Assembly (NCBI RefSeq): GCF_900156125.1
Contig: NZ_FTLX01000003.1
Coordinates: 1 to 64,000, forward strand
DNA: 64,000 nucleotides
DNA from: Domibacillus enclensis
GTDB taxonomy: Bacteria; Bacillota; Bacilli; Bacillales; Domibacillaceae
Reading direction: 5' to 3'
The position numbers and the translations under genes were made by a program. The notes under the pieces were generated by a model, which worked only from the letters and a program-made list of their open reading frames with translations, had not been told where the DNA came from and did not search any database. Shown here one piece after another: positions 27,463 to 36,682 of this stretch (positions are counted from its first letter, which is position 1; every line of letters starts with the position of its first letter).

Positions 27463-27500
27463 AAAAAGGCGAACCGGACTGCAGCCCGGTTCGCCTTTTT
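27463..27500 (+). terminator. bidirectional terminator between yflT-like gene and the c-di-GMP gene
   Basis: AAAAAGGCGAACCGG and CCGGTTCGCCTTTTT arms; A and T tracts make it usable from both sides. Confidence 0.93.
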
Positions 27501-27501
27501 C

Positions 27502-29475
27502 TTATGCATTTAAAAGAAACTGGCAGTCTTTTTCAAGCAGCGGTTTGTAAAAGTAGTAGCCTTGAATATGAGAGCATCCATGCTTCGTTAAAAATGCGAG
27601 CTGCTCGGCTGTTTCCACACCTTCCGCAATATATTGCAGGTTTAATTTTTCCGCCATTAAAATAATCGTCTCCAGCACCGCTTCTCCATTATCATCGAGC
27701 TCAATTTGGTCAACAAAGTGCTTGTCGATCTTCAGCTTATCCACCGGAAAGTTGCTTAAATAAGAAAGGGCTGCGTACCCCGTGCCAAAATCGTCAATCG
27801 ATATGCGAATTCCTGCATCACGCAGCTTTCGCAGGTGGCTGTTGACGTTATCAGATGAAAAAAGCTGAACACTTTCGGTAATTTCAAACTCAATTTGGGC
27901 AGGATCAATCGCATATTCTTTGAGCTTAGCCTGCACAAAATCGATAAACCGTTCATGCTCAAGTAAAAAGGAAGATAAATTAATGGAAATAATACCGGAA
28001 AAGGCATAAGCTGTTTTCCATCTTTTTAAAACGTTGAATACATAGTCGATGATCTTTTCCGTTAAGGAATAAATAAACAGCTTTTCTTCCGCAATATGAA
28101 TAAATTCAGCAGGGGAGATAAAGCCGTATACCGGATGGTTCCACCTGGACAAGCATTCAAAGCCGATGATTTCTTCCGTCGACGCATCCACCTGAGGCTG
28201 AAAAACGAGGAAAAAATCCGTGCCAACTTCAATGTGGCGCAAATCATGCTCAATCTGACGCAGACGAATTAACTCATCCTGAATATCTTTTTTAAAAAGC
28301 TCAAAGGAAGAAAAAGGGCTTAATTTGGCTTTTTTGACCGCCATATTTGCCTGGTCTAATGCAGAAGCAGCAGTGACTGTCTGGTCCGCCGAAGAAACAA
28401 CACCGATGTTTACCTTCAAGGCAACCGCAGGCAGGTCCTTGAGTGGAATCGGCCCGGATGCTGTTTTTAACAAATCGTGAGCCATTCGAATGATTTCAGG
28501 CGCAGACAGTGCTTCCGGAATAAATAAAGCGAATTCATCAGCCCCGATACGGGCAAGATCATAACTGTCCGCAACGGCTTCATCCAGTTTCTTTGCTAAA
28601 TATACAAGCGCTTCATCACCGCGCTCATAGCCATACACTTCATTAAAATGCTTGAACTGGTCAATATTCAAGCAAAACAAGGTAAAGGGCTGCTTTGTTT
28701 GTTCACGTTCAAGCAGCTGTACAGAAATCATCCGACGATTGCCGATGCCTGTTAAATGGTCGAAAAAAGCAAATCGTTCGACCCGCTCGCCGATTTGACG
28801 TTCTGTGCCAGTCGGCTGAAAAAAAACAGCCAGGCCGCCTTTGTAATACGGAAACAAACAAATATGATAGGAATTACCGGTATTCGAGACATAATCGTAC
28901 AAGGTGACCGGCTTTTTTTCTGTCATCGCCTGCTCGTAATGGCTGCTGCTGGCTTCCTCGAAAAAGTGAGGAAAGAAATCTGTTATATTTTTCCCGGCTA
29001 GAAAATGCCCCGGGTATTGCAGCAGAATTTCTGCCTCGGAATTTACATAGGAAAAGGTCCAGTTGTCATGTAACAGAAAAAAAGGCATGGAAGGAGCCGG
29101 TTTTTTTTCAGGAAGAGCTGCTTGGATACGGTCGCATTCTTCATGTGCTAGAATGGCACCCTGTATCAATCCGTGTTCGATGATTGGCTTAACAGAAAAA
29201 ATAAATGGTTTTGCTGGCATGTCATGGCTGACATACGTATATTGGTAGCTTTCTTTCAGTCCATTCAGCACTTCGTGAACATGGTAAAGATCATCTGTGC
29301 GGTTCATCATTTTCAGTAGTTCAATGTAATTCATGCCGCATTCCATATAAAGGGTGGAATTACAGCCAGTGGCTGCTTTTTCACGCCAAATAGTATTCAC
29401 AGCAAAGATGGTGCCATTCCGGTCCATCAGTGCGGTTTCGGCAGGAATGGCGTCAATAATTCCCTGATAAAACAC
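27502..29475 (-). CDS. PAS-PAS-GGDEF(degenerate)-EAL protein, probable c-di-GMP phosphodiesterase
   Basis: 657 residues, GTG start behind GAGGTGG. Two PAS-like regions (about 5-110 and 125-225), a GGDEF domain with the altered motif GADEF (about residue 315), and an EAL domain (about 400-650). The EAL catalytic set looks intact: E in FECLSRW, N in ISINLSSF, EFEITES, DDFGTGYAALSYL, K in LKIDKHFVD, E in AEGVE, Q in IQGYYF. The likely activity is c-di-GMP hydrolysis, with the degenerate GGDEF domain as a regulatory part. Cytosolic, with no membrane segment. Confidence 0.9.
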   Translation of the reverse strand: MFYQGIIDAIPAETALMDRNGTIFAVNTIWREKAATGCNSTLYMECGMNYIELLKMMNRTDDLYHVHEVLNGLKESYQYTYVSHDMPAKPFIFSVKPIIEHGLIQGAILAHEECDRIQAALPEKKPAPSMPFFLLHDNWTFSYVNSEAEILLQYPGHFLAGKNITDFFPHFFEEASSSHYEQAMTEKKPVTLYDYVSNTGNSYHICLFPYYKGGLAVFFQPTGTERQIGERVERFAFFDHLTGIGNRRMISVQLLEREQTKQPFTLFCLNIDQFKHFNEVYGYERGDEALVYLAKKLDEAVADSYDLARIGADEFALFIPEALSAPEIIRMAHDLLKTASGPIPLKDLPAVALKVNIGVVSSADQTVTAASALDQANMAVKKAKLSPFSSFELFKKDIQDELIRLRQIEHDLRHIEVGTDFFLVFQPQVDASTEEIIGFECLSRWNHPVYGFISPAEFIHIAEEKLFIYSLTEKIIDYVFNVLKRWKTAYAFSGIISINLSSFLLEHERFIDFVQAKLKEYAIDPAQIEFEITESVQLFSSDNVNSHLRKLRDAGIRISIDDFGTGYAALSYLSNFPVDKLKIDKHFVDQIELDDNGEAVLETIILMAEKLNLQYIAEGVETAEQLAFLTKHGCSHIQGYYFYKPLLEKDCQFLLNA

Positions 29476-29643
29476 GCTGCCACCTCTTTAAAAGTAAGTT
29501 TCGATTTTAGCTAAAGCAAGATACGCTTTTTTTTTTCGAAAGATATTCTTTCGTCTATATAGTATTCAATAATCATAATTCATTTATGATTATTTTGACA
29601 CCTTTTTTTATCAATGAAGTAGGACTTTATCAGTGATGATATA

Positions 29644-29680
29644 AAAATAAGACAAGCAGCTGCTGCCTGTCTTATTTTAA
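29644..29680 (-). terminator. terminator of the rsbQ-PAS-GGDEF pair
   Basis: AAAATAAGACA and TGTCTTATTTT arms around a GCAGC/GCTGC core; on the minus strand it lies at the end of the diguanylate cyclase gene and is followed by T. Confidence 0.82.
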
Positions 29681-30625
29681 GGCTATTCGATTTCGTCCTT
29701 CTTTTTTTGCTTGATACAATGCCTCGTCCGAGCGGGACATAAGAGAACTGATCGTGTCACTTTGCCGAAAAGACGCAACGCCGATGCTGACCGTAATAGG
29801 TGTGTGGAACCATTTTCCATTCTCTATATTGAACCGGATGTGTTCAGCCGCTGTCTGTGCCTGCTCGGCTCCCATTTGAGACAGCAGAATAGTAAACTCT
29901 TCACCGCCCATTCTGGCTGTTACATCTTCTTCGCGCGTTTCACTTTGCAATTTCCCGGCGAGCTCCTGCAGGACGGCATCCCCGACCGGGTGGCCAAATG
30001 TATCATTTACTTTCTTAAAATGATCAATATCAATGAGCAGGATAGAAAAAGGCGTGCCGTCCTTTTTGGATTGATTTACATACCGCGTCAGCTGCTCCTG
30101 AAAGTACCGGCGATTTTTAAGACCGGTCAAGGGGTCCGTTACGGTCATCTCTTGAAGCGCTGCATTCAGCACGAGCATCTCCTGCTTTTTTTCCTCATAT
30201 TCGCTTAACAGATGCTGCAGATTCTCATAGGCCTGACTCGTTTCTTGAAGCATCCGTTCTGCATTTCGGCGTGCCTGGAGAAGATCATTTTCATACTCAT
30301 GCCGGAGTGTCATATGAACAATAACACATTCAAAGCGGCCTTCGCGTTCAACTGCGTTCAGGAGGACCGGTATGTCACCGTTCTGAAGCTTAAACGTTAA
30401 ATACATTTCGTTCACATGCTTGTAGGATGCCATAATGGGTGTGAAAAACGTCTGGTAATACAGCTTAGAAGCGACAGTCAGTATCGAATGAATATGCCGG
30501 CCGGTTAATTCCTGGCTCCTGCTTGCCCCAAGCATATAACAGAAGGTTTGGTTTACTTCAATGATATAGCCGTCCGGCTTCATAACGAAGTACCCGCATG
30601 GTGCCATGTTTAATTGTTTGTCCAT
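29672..30625 (-). CDS. PAS-coiled coil-GGDEF diguanylate cyclase
   Basis: 317 residues. An N-terminal PAS domain (CGYFVMKPDGYIIEVNQTFCYMLG), a helical linker (about 120-155), and a GGDEF domain with an intact GGEEF motif and the inhibitory I-site REED exactly five residues before it. It should synthesise c-di-GMP with product feedback. AGGAG lies seven bases before ATG 30625. The gene follows an rsbQ homologue by 15 bases, so RsbQ probably supplies the PAS ligand. Confidence 0.92.
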   Translation of the reverse strand: MDKQLNMAPCGYFVMKPDGYIIEVNQTFCYMLGASRSQELTGRHIHSILTVASKLYYQTFFTPIMASYKHVNEMYLTFKLQNGDIPVLLNAVEREGRFECVIVHMTLRHEYENDLLQARRNAERMLQETSQAYENLQHLLSEYEEKKQEMLVLNAALQEMTVTDPLTGLKNRRYFQEQLTRYVNQSKKDGTPFSILLIDIDHFKKVNDTFGHPVGDAVLQELAGKLQSETREEDVTARMGGEEFTILLSQMGAEQAQTAAEHIRFNIENGKWFHTPITVSIGVASFRQSDTISSLMSRSDEALYQAKKEGRNRIALK

Positions 30626-30640
30626 AAGTACGCTCCTGCC

Positions 30641-31444
30641 CTAGTTCGCTAAATACGTTTGAATGCGATCAATTAATTCCTCAGGGTGGCTGATCTGCGG
30701 ATTATGACCGGTTGCCTCCATTAAAATAAACTGGCTGTTCGGTATAGACTCATGCACGAACGATCCGACATGTACAGGTGCAATCGTGTCCGAACGAGTT
30801 TGTAAAATTAAGGTAGGGACAACGATGTTCGCAAGCTCCTTCCGCATGTCTGAAAAAAACGTTACTTCTGCAAATTGACGGACTATTTTCGGGTCATTGG
30901 CCGTAAGCGTTTCCTCAAAGGCTGTCGTCAGCTGTGGACGGTCTTCATTTTTCATAGAAATAGGGGCGAGATAGCGTGCCCATTCCTTGAAGTTCTTCTC
31001 CATCATGTCCAGCAGCGCCTCCACATCCTGGCGTTCAAATCCTCCATTGTAGTCTTCGTCGTTTAAATAGCATGGGGAAGGACCGATCATGATCAATCGG
31101 TCAATCAGGTCGGGCTTTCTTATAGAAGCGAGAGCCCCAATCATGCTGCTGACGGAGTGTCCAATGAAGGTCACCCGCTGAAGCTGAAGGGAATCACATA
31201 TGTCGGTAATGTCTTCCGCATAGCCATCAAGTGACTGATAACGATCAGGCGTGTACGCTGACTTATCTGATCCGCCAAAGCCTGTGTAATCAAAAAGGAC
31301 AACGGTAAAGTTCTCCTGGAATGCAGGGGTGATTCTTTCCCAGGTCCGCTGATCGAAGCCGAAGCCGTGGGCAAATAGCAAGGTTTGCTCGCCGCTTCCA
31401 AAAACGCGGACATTGTTTCGTTTTATGATATCCGTTTCCATCAT
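30641..31444 (-). CDS. rsbQ: RsbQ-like alpha/beta hydrolase
   Basis: 267 residues from ATG 31444 (GAGG five bases upstream; ATG 31441 also possible). Strong resemblance to B. subtilis RsbQ: NNVRVFGSGEQTLLFAHGFG, oxyanion HGFGFD, nucleophile Ser in FIGHSVSSMIGALASIRKP, MIGPSPCYLNDEDYNGGFE, and catalytic His in EATGHNPQISHPEE. In B. subtilis RsbQ partners with the PAS domain of RsbP in energy-stress signalling to sigma-B. Here the partner is a PAS-GGDEF protein. Confidence 0.9.
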   Translation of the reverse strand: MMETDIIKRNNVRVFGSGEQTLLFAHGFGFDQRTWERITPAFQENFTVVLFDYTGFGGSDKSAYTPDRYQSLDGYAEDITDICDSLQLQRVTFIGHSVSSMIGALASIRKPDLIDRLIMIGPSPCYLNDEDYNGGFERQDVEALLDMMEKNFKEWARYLAPISMKNEDRPQLTTAFEETLTANDPKIVRQFAEVTFFSDMRKELANIVVPTLILQTRSDTIAPVHVGSFVHESIPNSQFILMEATGHNPQISHPEELIDRIQTYLAN

Positions 31445-31515
31445 TTGATCCTCTTTTTTCATGCTTATTTTTTGCCATTTTACCATATTTTCATAAAGAT
31501 AAGCGTCTTGCTTTA

Positions 31516-32406
31516 TTATTTATGAATGGTGTCGAAAAACTTTTTTTCGGAGACCAGCTTAACCGGTGCTCCTTTTTCCTGCCAGTTTTTCGCTTTTTGA
31601 ATTTGAGCGGATACATGGCCGTTCCGGTATTTTTCCGCGTCTGTGTCCCCGACGATTAAATAATCAGTGTCTTTTTTTACAGAAAGGTGGACATTCCCAC
31701 CGAGGCCTGTGACGAGATCCGCTGCTTCTTTTCGCTTCATGGACGTCAGTGTGCCAGTGAAGGCGATAGACTTTTGGAAAAAAGGATGATCGCTCACTTG
31801 CTTCTGTTTTTGCTTTCGTCTCGGAAGCGGGCGTATTTTCTTAAATGAATCGCCGTGTATATAACCGAATGCGTAATTTGCTTCTTTTAAGAACTGGTCG
31901 AGCGACGAATGGTGTTTCATCATATGATTCACAATGACGGCACACGCGACGGCGTCTTCTAGCGCATTGTGGTGGTTAAAGGTAAAGTTAAAGTGGCCAG
32001 CGACTACATTTAATTTATTTGACGGAAGCGTTAAAACGGATTTGGCCAGCATACACGAGCAAAAATAAGGGTTGTTCGGCAGCTGCAGCTGGTGTTTTTG
32101 CGCTGTACCGCGCAGGACGTTAATATCAAATTGAGCAAAGTGGGCAACGATCGGGTCATCACCGATAAATGCGAGCACTTCGTCAAATATATGAGAAAAG
32201 GATGGTGCATCTCGCACATCCTCCGGGCGGATGCCATGAACGGCGATGTTCCGCGCATCAAACCGCTCATGCGGATTGACAAGCGAATAGTAGGTTCGGT
32301 CAATCTTTCCATCAATGACTTTCGCAAGGCCAATGGAACAAACACTGCTGCGGCTGGCATTAGCTGTTTCAAAGTCAAGCGCAGTGAAGTTTTTCAAATG
32401 GATCAT
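31516..32406 (-). CDS. DEDDh 3'-5' exonuclease with C-terminal BRCT domain
   Basis: 296 residues from ATG 32406; TTG 32397 has the better spacing to AAGGA and may be the true start. The exonuclease domain (residues 1-170) has LDFETAN, IVAHFAQFDINVL and HNALEDAVACA, the DnaQ-type metal residues. After a basic linker (PRRKQKQKQ) a BRCT domain begins at KSIAFTGTLTSMKRKEA with TDYLIVG. This arrangement, seen in several Firmicutes, suggests DNA repair or processing. Monocistronic. Confidence 0.88.
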   Translation of the reverse strand: MIHLKNFTALDFETANASRSSVCSIGLAKVIDGKIDRTYYSLVNPHERFDARNIAVHGIRPEDVRDAPSFSHIFDEVLAFIGDDPIVAHFAQFDINVLRGTAQKHQLQLPNNPYFCSCMLAKSVLTLPSNKLNVVAGHFNFTFNHHNALEDAVACAVIVNHMMKHHSSLDQFLKEANYAFGYIHGDSFKKIRPLPRRKQKQKQVSDHPFFQKSIAFTGTLTSMKRKEAADLVTGLGGNVHLSVKKDTDYLIVGDTDAEKYRNGHVSAQIQKAKNWQEKGAPVKLVSEKKFFDTIHK

Positions 32407-32515
32407 TCCTTCGCATGGATTAGAATAGAATAAGTGTACTGTTTTTAAACGGTAAAAACAACAGAGGCCCATGTATGGTACACTGATGAAAAAGAAGATC
32501 AGGCAGGTGTTTTAT

Positions 32516-32692
32516 ATGATTCGACTCGGCTGGGCTCTTACGTCCATTGGCTTTATTTCCATTATTTGCGGGCTACTTTATCCGTTTGATGTTATTACAA
32601 AGGAAACATTTCTTGTCCTGCTTATTGGCGGGGCGCTGGTCATGTTCACCGGTACAATGGTGCGCACGTTTGCGATTTTAAAGAAAAAATGA
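32516..32692 (+). CDS. small two-helix membrane protein, unknown
   Basis: 58 residues from ATG 32516, which follows CAGGTG by five bases. Two hydrophobic segments (about 4-22 and 32-52), basic C-terminus LKKK. The frame is open from 32471, but an extended -10 (TGGTACACT, about 32475-32483) lies inside that longer frame, which favours the later start. No family recognised. It ends 13 bases before the methyltransferase gene and is probably cotranscribed. Confidence 0.65.
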   Translation: MIRLGWALTSIGFISIICGLLYPFDVITKETFLVLLIGGALVMFTGTMVRTFAILKKK

Positions 32693-32705
32693 AAAGAGGC
32701 TTAGC

Positions 32706-33641
32706 GTGAACGAATATATTTATACAGCGAATTACAGCGCAGAAGACCGGGAGCTTGCCGGAATGGAGCTGCGTGCTTTTTTTGGAAAACAAGCGAAAGG
32801 GCCGATTGTTAAAACAGACGTGGACCTGGAGCTGAACCGAAGTCCATTTATGAGAGAAAAAATCTCCGTTATCCTTCATGCCGATACCGCAGAGGACCTT
32901 ATCCGAAAAGCGGGCGAGATCGACCTCGGTGATCAAACCTTTAAAGTGATTTTTGTGAAAATAAACGATCTATCGCCAGAGGATAAAGTCGATTATGCGG
33001 GCCGGATGGAGATGGAACGGGCGATAGGATGGGAAATAGTCGGGGAAGCTGATTTAAAAGCGCCTGATCGTTTATTTGGGGTTGTGGCATTTGGCGGGCG
33101 CTGGTATTTGGGGCATTATGAGAAAAATCAGCGCGTGTGGGAAAAGCATGTGAAAAAGCCGCGGGAATATTCAACGGCGCTCAGTGCCCGGGACGCACGG
33201 GTTATCGCGAATATTGCGGTGCCGAAGATCGAAGGATTCCGGGCGATTGATCCGTGCTGCGGCATCGGCACAGTGCTGGTCGAAGCGCTGTCGATGGGAA
33301 TAGAGATCGAAGGGCGCGATATTAATCCAATCGTTGTCGACGGATCACGTGAAAATTTGGCTTACTTTGGACTAAAAGGAAATGTGACGCTTGGAGGGAT
33401 TGAAGAAGCGTCCGGGCAATATGATGCGGCGATTATCGATATGCCCTATAACCTGTATACGCACGCTTCCCCGGAGGAACTGCAGTCCATCCTAACGAAT
33501 GCCCGGCGGATTGCGGATCGATTAGTGGTCGTTTCCATTGACCCGATTGAAGAAATGATTCAACAGGCAGGCTTTGTCATTCAAGATGAGGCGATCGCTA
33601 AAAAAGGCACGTTTTCGAGACGGATTTTGCTTTGTACATGA
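32706..33641 (+). CDS. TRM11-like SAM-dependent methyltransferase
   Basis: 311 residues, GTG start with GAGG six bases upstream. The C-terminal half is a Rossmann methyltransferase: AIDPCCGIGTVLVEAL (SAM loop), DINPIVV, and DMPYNLYTHA in place of the usual NPPY of N-methyltransferases. The N-terminal half (MNEYIYTANYSAEDRELAGMEL) resembles the RNA-binding part of TRM11/THUMP proteins. A tRNA guanine N2-methyltransferase role is likely but unproven in Bacilli. Confidence 0.82.
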   Translation: MNEYIYTANYSAEDRELAGMELRAFFGKQAKGPIVKTDVDLELNRSPFMREKISVILHADTAEDLIRKAGEIDLGDQTFKVIFVKINDLSPEDKVDYAGRMEMERAIGWEIVGEADLKAPDRLFGVVAFGGRWYLGHYEKNQRVWEKHVKKPREYSTALSARDARVIANIAVPKIEGFRAIDPCCGIGTVLVEALSMGIEIEGRDINPIVVDGSRENLAYFGLKGNVTLGGIEEASGQYDAAIIDMPYNLYTHASPEELQSILTNARRIADRLVVVSIDPIEEMIQQAGFVIQDEAIAKKGTFSRRILLCT

Positions 33642-33655
33642 CCTTCCTGGTCTGT

Positions 33656-33698
33656 TATCATGACCTGAATATGACACTTGTCATAAAAGTCACATGAC
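33656..33698 (+). promoter_or_regulatory. probable DesR operator region
   Basis: Repeated GTCAT/ATGAC elements: TCATGACC (33658), the perfect 14-bp palindrome ATGACACTTGTCAT (33671-33684) and GTCACATGAC (33689-33698), ending ten bases before the -35 of des. In B. subtilis phosphorylated DesR dimers bind tandem sites directly upstream of the des promoter, and the gene content here fits that arrangement. Confidence 0.68.
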
Positions 33699-33707
33699 GG
33701 GTGCTAC

Positions 33708-33736
33708 TGCACAAGCTGTTTTTCCTCCGCTATACT
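33708..33736 (+). promoter_or_regulatory. des promoter
   Basis: TGCACA and TATACT at 17-base spacing, about 30 bases before the des start codon. The weak -35 is what an activator-dependent promoter would show. Confidence 0.65.
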
Positions 33737-33765
33737 TAGAATAGAAATTGAGCGGAGGGACGTTT

Positions 33766-34791
33766 ATGAGTAAAGAAAACACGAAGATCTTACGAAAACA
33801 AGTAGCTCCTTATGAAAAATCAGATACGCAAAAAAGCATCTTTCAATTAATTAATACCGTTGGGCCGTTTATGCTCGTCTGGTACCTGGCTTATCAAAGC
33901 CTGGAAATTTCTTATCTGCTGACACTCGGACTGGCTGTTGTCGGCGCCGGCTTTATTACCCGGATTTTCATTATTTTTCACGACTGCTGCCACCACTCCT
34001 TTTTTAAAAACCGGAAGCTGAACCGTATCGTTGGAACATTGACAGGTGTTCTCACGCTTTTTCCTTATGATCAGTGGCAGCACAGCCATAATGTGCATCA
34101 CGCAACAAGCTCCAATCTAGACAAGCGCGGAACCGGTGATATGTGGATGATGACGGTAAAGGAATACTATGCAGCACCGATGAAAACGCGCATCGCTTAC
34201 CGTTTATATCGCAGCCCGTTCGTTATGTTTGTGATCGGACCGATCTGGGTGTTTTTAATCACCAACCGTTTTAACGTAAAAGGCGCCCGCAAAAAAGAAC
34301 GCATGAATACGTATTTGACAAATTTTCTTTTGCTTGGCGGCGTGTTATTGATGAGCTGGCTCGTTGGCTTTGAAGCATTTCTTCTTGTGCATGGACCGAT
34401 GTTCTGGATCGCGGGTGCTATGGGTGTATGGCTGTTTTATGTCCAGCATACATTTGAGGATTCTTACTTTGAAGAAGATGAAAACTGGAGCTATGTGAAA
34501 GCGGCCGTAGAAGGAAGCTCTTTCTACAAGCTGCCGAAGCTCCTTCAATGGATGACGGGCAACATCGGCTTCCACCACGTTCATCACTTAAGCCCGCGTG
34601 TACCGAATTACCAGCTCGAAGCTGCGCATTCGAATTCGGAGCCGCTTCAAAATGTTCCAACCATTACGCTTTGGACGAGTATCCAGTCAGTGAAATTCCG
34701 TCTTTGGGATGAAGCACAGGATAAGTTCGTCACGTTTAAAGACGCGAAAAAAACATACGGCGCCTTCGAGAAGCAGCGCGCCGTTCAGTAA
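33766..34791 (+). CDS. des: membrane fatty acid desaturase
   Basis: 341 residues from ATG 33766 (GGAGG seven bases upstream). Four to six membrane segments and the three histidine boxes: HDCCHHSFF, HNVHHATS and HHVHHLSP. This is the cold-induced acyl-lipid desaturase that introduces a double bond into membrane phospholipid chains when the membrane stiffens. It is followed by a terminator and then by the thermosensor pair desK-desR. Confidence 0.94.
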   Translation: MSKENTKILRKQVAPYEKSDTQKSIFQLINTVGPFMLVWYLAYQSLEISYLLTLGLAVVGAGFITRIFIIFHDCCHHSFFKNRKLNRIVGTLTGVLTLFPYDQWQHSHNVHHATSSNLDKRGTGDMWMMTVKEYYAAPMKTRIAYRLYRSPFVMFVIGPIWVFLITNRFNVKGARKKERMNTYLTNFLLLGGVLLMSWLVGFEAFLLVHGPMFWIAGAMGVWLFYVQHTFEDSYFEEDENWSYVKAAVEGSSFYKLPKLLQWMTGNIGFHHVHHLSPRVPNYQLEAAHSNSEPLQNVPTITLWTSIQSVKFRLWDEAQDKFVTFKDAKKTYGAFEKQRAVQ

Positions 34792-34793
34792 CC

Positions 34794-34828
34794 AAAAAAG
34801 CTGTCCTTATGTGAGGGCAGCTTTTTTA
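34794..34828 (+). terminator. intrinsic terminator between des and desK
   Basis: AAAAAAGCTG pairs with CAGCTTTTTT, with an inner CCT/AGG. Read-through would supply desKR; an AT-rich -10-like stretch (TTAAAAT) follows. Confidence 0.85.
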
Positions 34829-34858
34829 TGTTAAAATAAGGACAAAAAAGGTGTTTTT

Positions 34859-35992
34859 ATGAAAAAAAGGTTGGCTGCATTGCAAAGAAGTTCAGGGCTG
34901 TCTCCTTACATTTGGAGTATTTTAAGCTTTTTGCCCTTTTATTTTATTTTTCAATCTTCCTCTACGATTGAAATTGTTGTCGGCATTTCATTGACGGTGC
35001 TGTTTTTTATCAGCTTTCGTTTTGCGTTTCTTTCATCAAAGTGGCCGGTCTATGTGTGGGTGTGTATACTGGTTGCGATTTCGGTTACGATGACGATCTT
35101 ATTTCAATTTATTTATTTTTCATTTTATATTGCTTATTATAACGGCAGTATTCGTAACCGGGCCGCTTTTGTGACAGCTTATGTCGTTCATTTAATCAGC
35201 ACCATTGCTTCTATTAATTACAACCTGGTTGTGCAGGACCCGCTGTTTATCCAGCAGCTCCCGATTATTATTATTGTGTTTATTAGCATTATTCTCCTGC
35301 CGTTCACACTGTATAATCGCAAAAAGCAGGAAAAGCTTGAAACTCAGCTGCAAATGGCGAACAACCGCATCTCGGATCTGGTCAAGCAGGAGGAGCGCCA
35401 GCGGATTGCCCGTGATCTGCACGATACGCTCGGACAAAGGCTGTCGCTGATTGGATTGAAAAGCGATCTTGCCCGGAAATTGATTGAAAAAGACCCGGAG
35501 CGTGCGAAAATGGAACTGATTGACGTTCAGCAAACCGCACGAAGCGCATTAAACGAAGTGCGGAATCTGGTTTCCTCCATGCGGAGCATTCGCGTGAATG
35601 ATGAGATTGTGCTGGTTCAGCAAATGCTGAAGGCTGCTCAAATTGAATATACAGGGGCACCCTCTTTTCAGCTGGAAAACACATCCTTGTTCGCGGAAAA
35701 TGTGCTGAGCATGTGTATGAAAGAAGCAGTAACGAATATCGTGAAGCACAGCCAGGCGTTTTCGTGCCACATTCAAATTGAACAGCTTGAGGATGCCATT
35801 CTGATGACGATCAAGGATGATGGCGTTGGGCTGAACCGCTATGACGTCGGAAAGGGCAGCGGTCTGCCGGGGATGCGGGAACGACTTGAATTCGTGAATG
35901 GCAGCCTGGAGGTTCGATCTGAAAATGGAACGACGCTCGTCATGAAGGTGCCGACGAACGTATCACAGCATGAAAGAGAGGGAATGGAATGA
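34859..35992 (+). CDS. desK: membrane thermosensor histidine kinase
   Basis: 377 residues. Four to five membrane helices in the first 155 residues form the thickness/temperature sensor. The HisKA_3 phospho-acceptor lies in EERQRIARDLHDTLGQRLSL, and a HATPase domain follows (MCMKEAVTNIVKHSQA, DDGVGL, GSGLPGMRERLEFVNGSLEV). It phosphorylates or dephosphorylates DesR according to membrane fluidity. Its stop overlaps the desR start (ATGA). Confidence 0.93.
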   Translation: MKKRLAALQRSSGLSPYIWSILSFLPFYFIFQSSSTIEIVVGISLTVLFFISFRFAFLSSKWPVYVWVCILVAISVTMTILFQFIYFSFYIAYYNGSIRNRAAFVTAYVVHLISTIASINYNLVVQDPLFIQQLPIIIIVFISIILLPFTLYNRKKQEKLETQLQMANNRISDLVKQEERQRIARDLHDTLGQRLSLIGLKSDLARKLIEKDPERAKMELIDVQQTARSALNEVRNLVSSMRSIRVNDEIVLVQQMLKAAQIEYTGAPSFQLENTSLFAENVLSMCMKEAVTNIVKHSQAFSCHIQIEQLEDAILMTIKDDGVGLNRYDVGKGSGLPGMRERLEFVNGSLEVRSENGTTLVMKVPTNVSQHEREGME

Positions 35993-36588
35993 TTCGAATT
36001 GTCATTGCAGAAGACCAGCGAATGCTGCTCGGCGCTCTTGGGTCACTACTAAGCCTTGAAGACGATATGGAAGTTGTCGGCCAGGCGGCAAACGGCGAAG
36101 AAGCCGTTTCGATTGTGCGCGAGCTGCAGCCGGATATATGCATTATGGACATCGAAATGCCGATTAAAACAGGGCTTGAAGCAGCTGAAGAGCTGAAAGC
36201 CGATGCGTGCAAGGTCATTATCTTAACGACATTTGCGAGAACCGGCTATTTTCAGCGGGCGCTAAAAGCAAAGGTTAGCGGCTATTTACTGAAGGACAGC
36301 TCCAGTGAAGAGCTCGCAAGCTCCATTCGGAACATTATGAATGGACGCAAAGTATATGCTCCGGAATTAATGGATGACTTTTACAGCGAGGAAAATCCGC
36401 TGACGGAGCGGGAAAAAGACGTCCTTGCGCTTGTGGCAGAAGGAAAAAGCACGGGGGAAATCGCGAAGGAGCTTGAGCTGAAAAACGGAACGGTCCGCAA
36501 TTATATTTCAACTATTTTTGATAAATTAGAAGTGAAAAACCGAATTGAGGCTATTGCGCAATCGAAAGAAAAAGGCTGGTTTAAATAA
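35989..36588 (+). CDS. desR: response regulator controlling des
   Basis: 199 residues: a receiver domain with acidic pocket AEDQ and phospho-acceptor Asp in CIMDIEMP (residue ~54), then a LuxR/NarL helix-turn-helix (NPLTEREKDVLALVAEGKSTGEIAKELELKNGTVRNYISTIFDKL). Activates des when phosphorylated by DesK. Overlaps desK by four bases. Confidence 0.94.
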   Translation: MIRIVIAEDQRMLLGALGSLLSLEDDMEVVGQAANGEEAVSIVRELQPDICIMDIEMPIKTGLEAAEELKADACKVIILTTFARTGYFQRALKAKVSGYLLKDSSSEELASSIRNIMNGRKVYAPELMDDFYSEENPLTEREKDVLALVAEGKSTGEIAKELELKNGTVRNYISTIFDKLEVKNRIEAIAQSKEKGWFK

Positions 36589-36601
36589 CCCGGCCTTTTT
36601 T
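36571..36601 (+). terminator. terminator overlapping the desR stop
   Basis: AAAGGC pairs with GCCTTT across a loop containing the stop codon; TTTTTTAT follows. Confidence 0.7.
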
Positions 36602-36682
36602 ATATGGAAAAAAAGAAATGATTGCTGTTCGGTGCTCATAGGATAGAAAGGCGGGTGTAAAGAGGAAGGGAGGAGACAAGCA

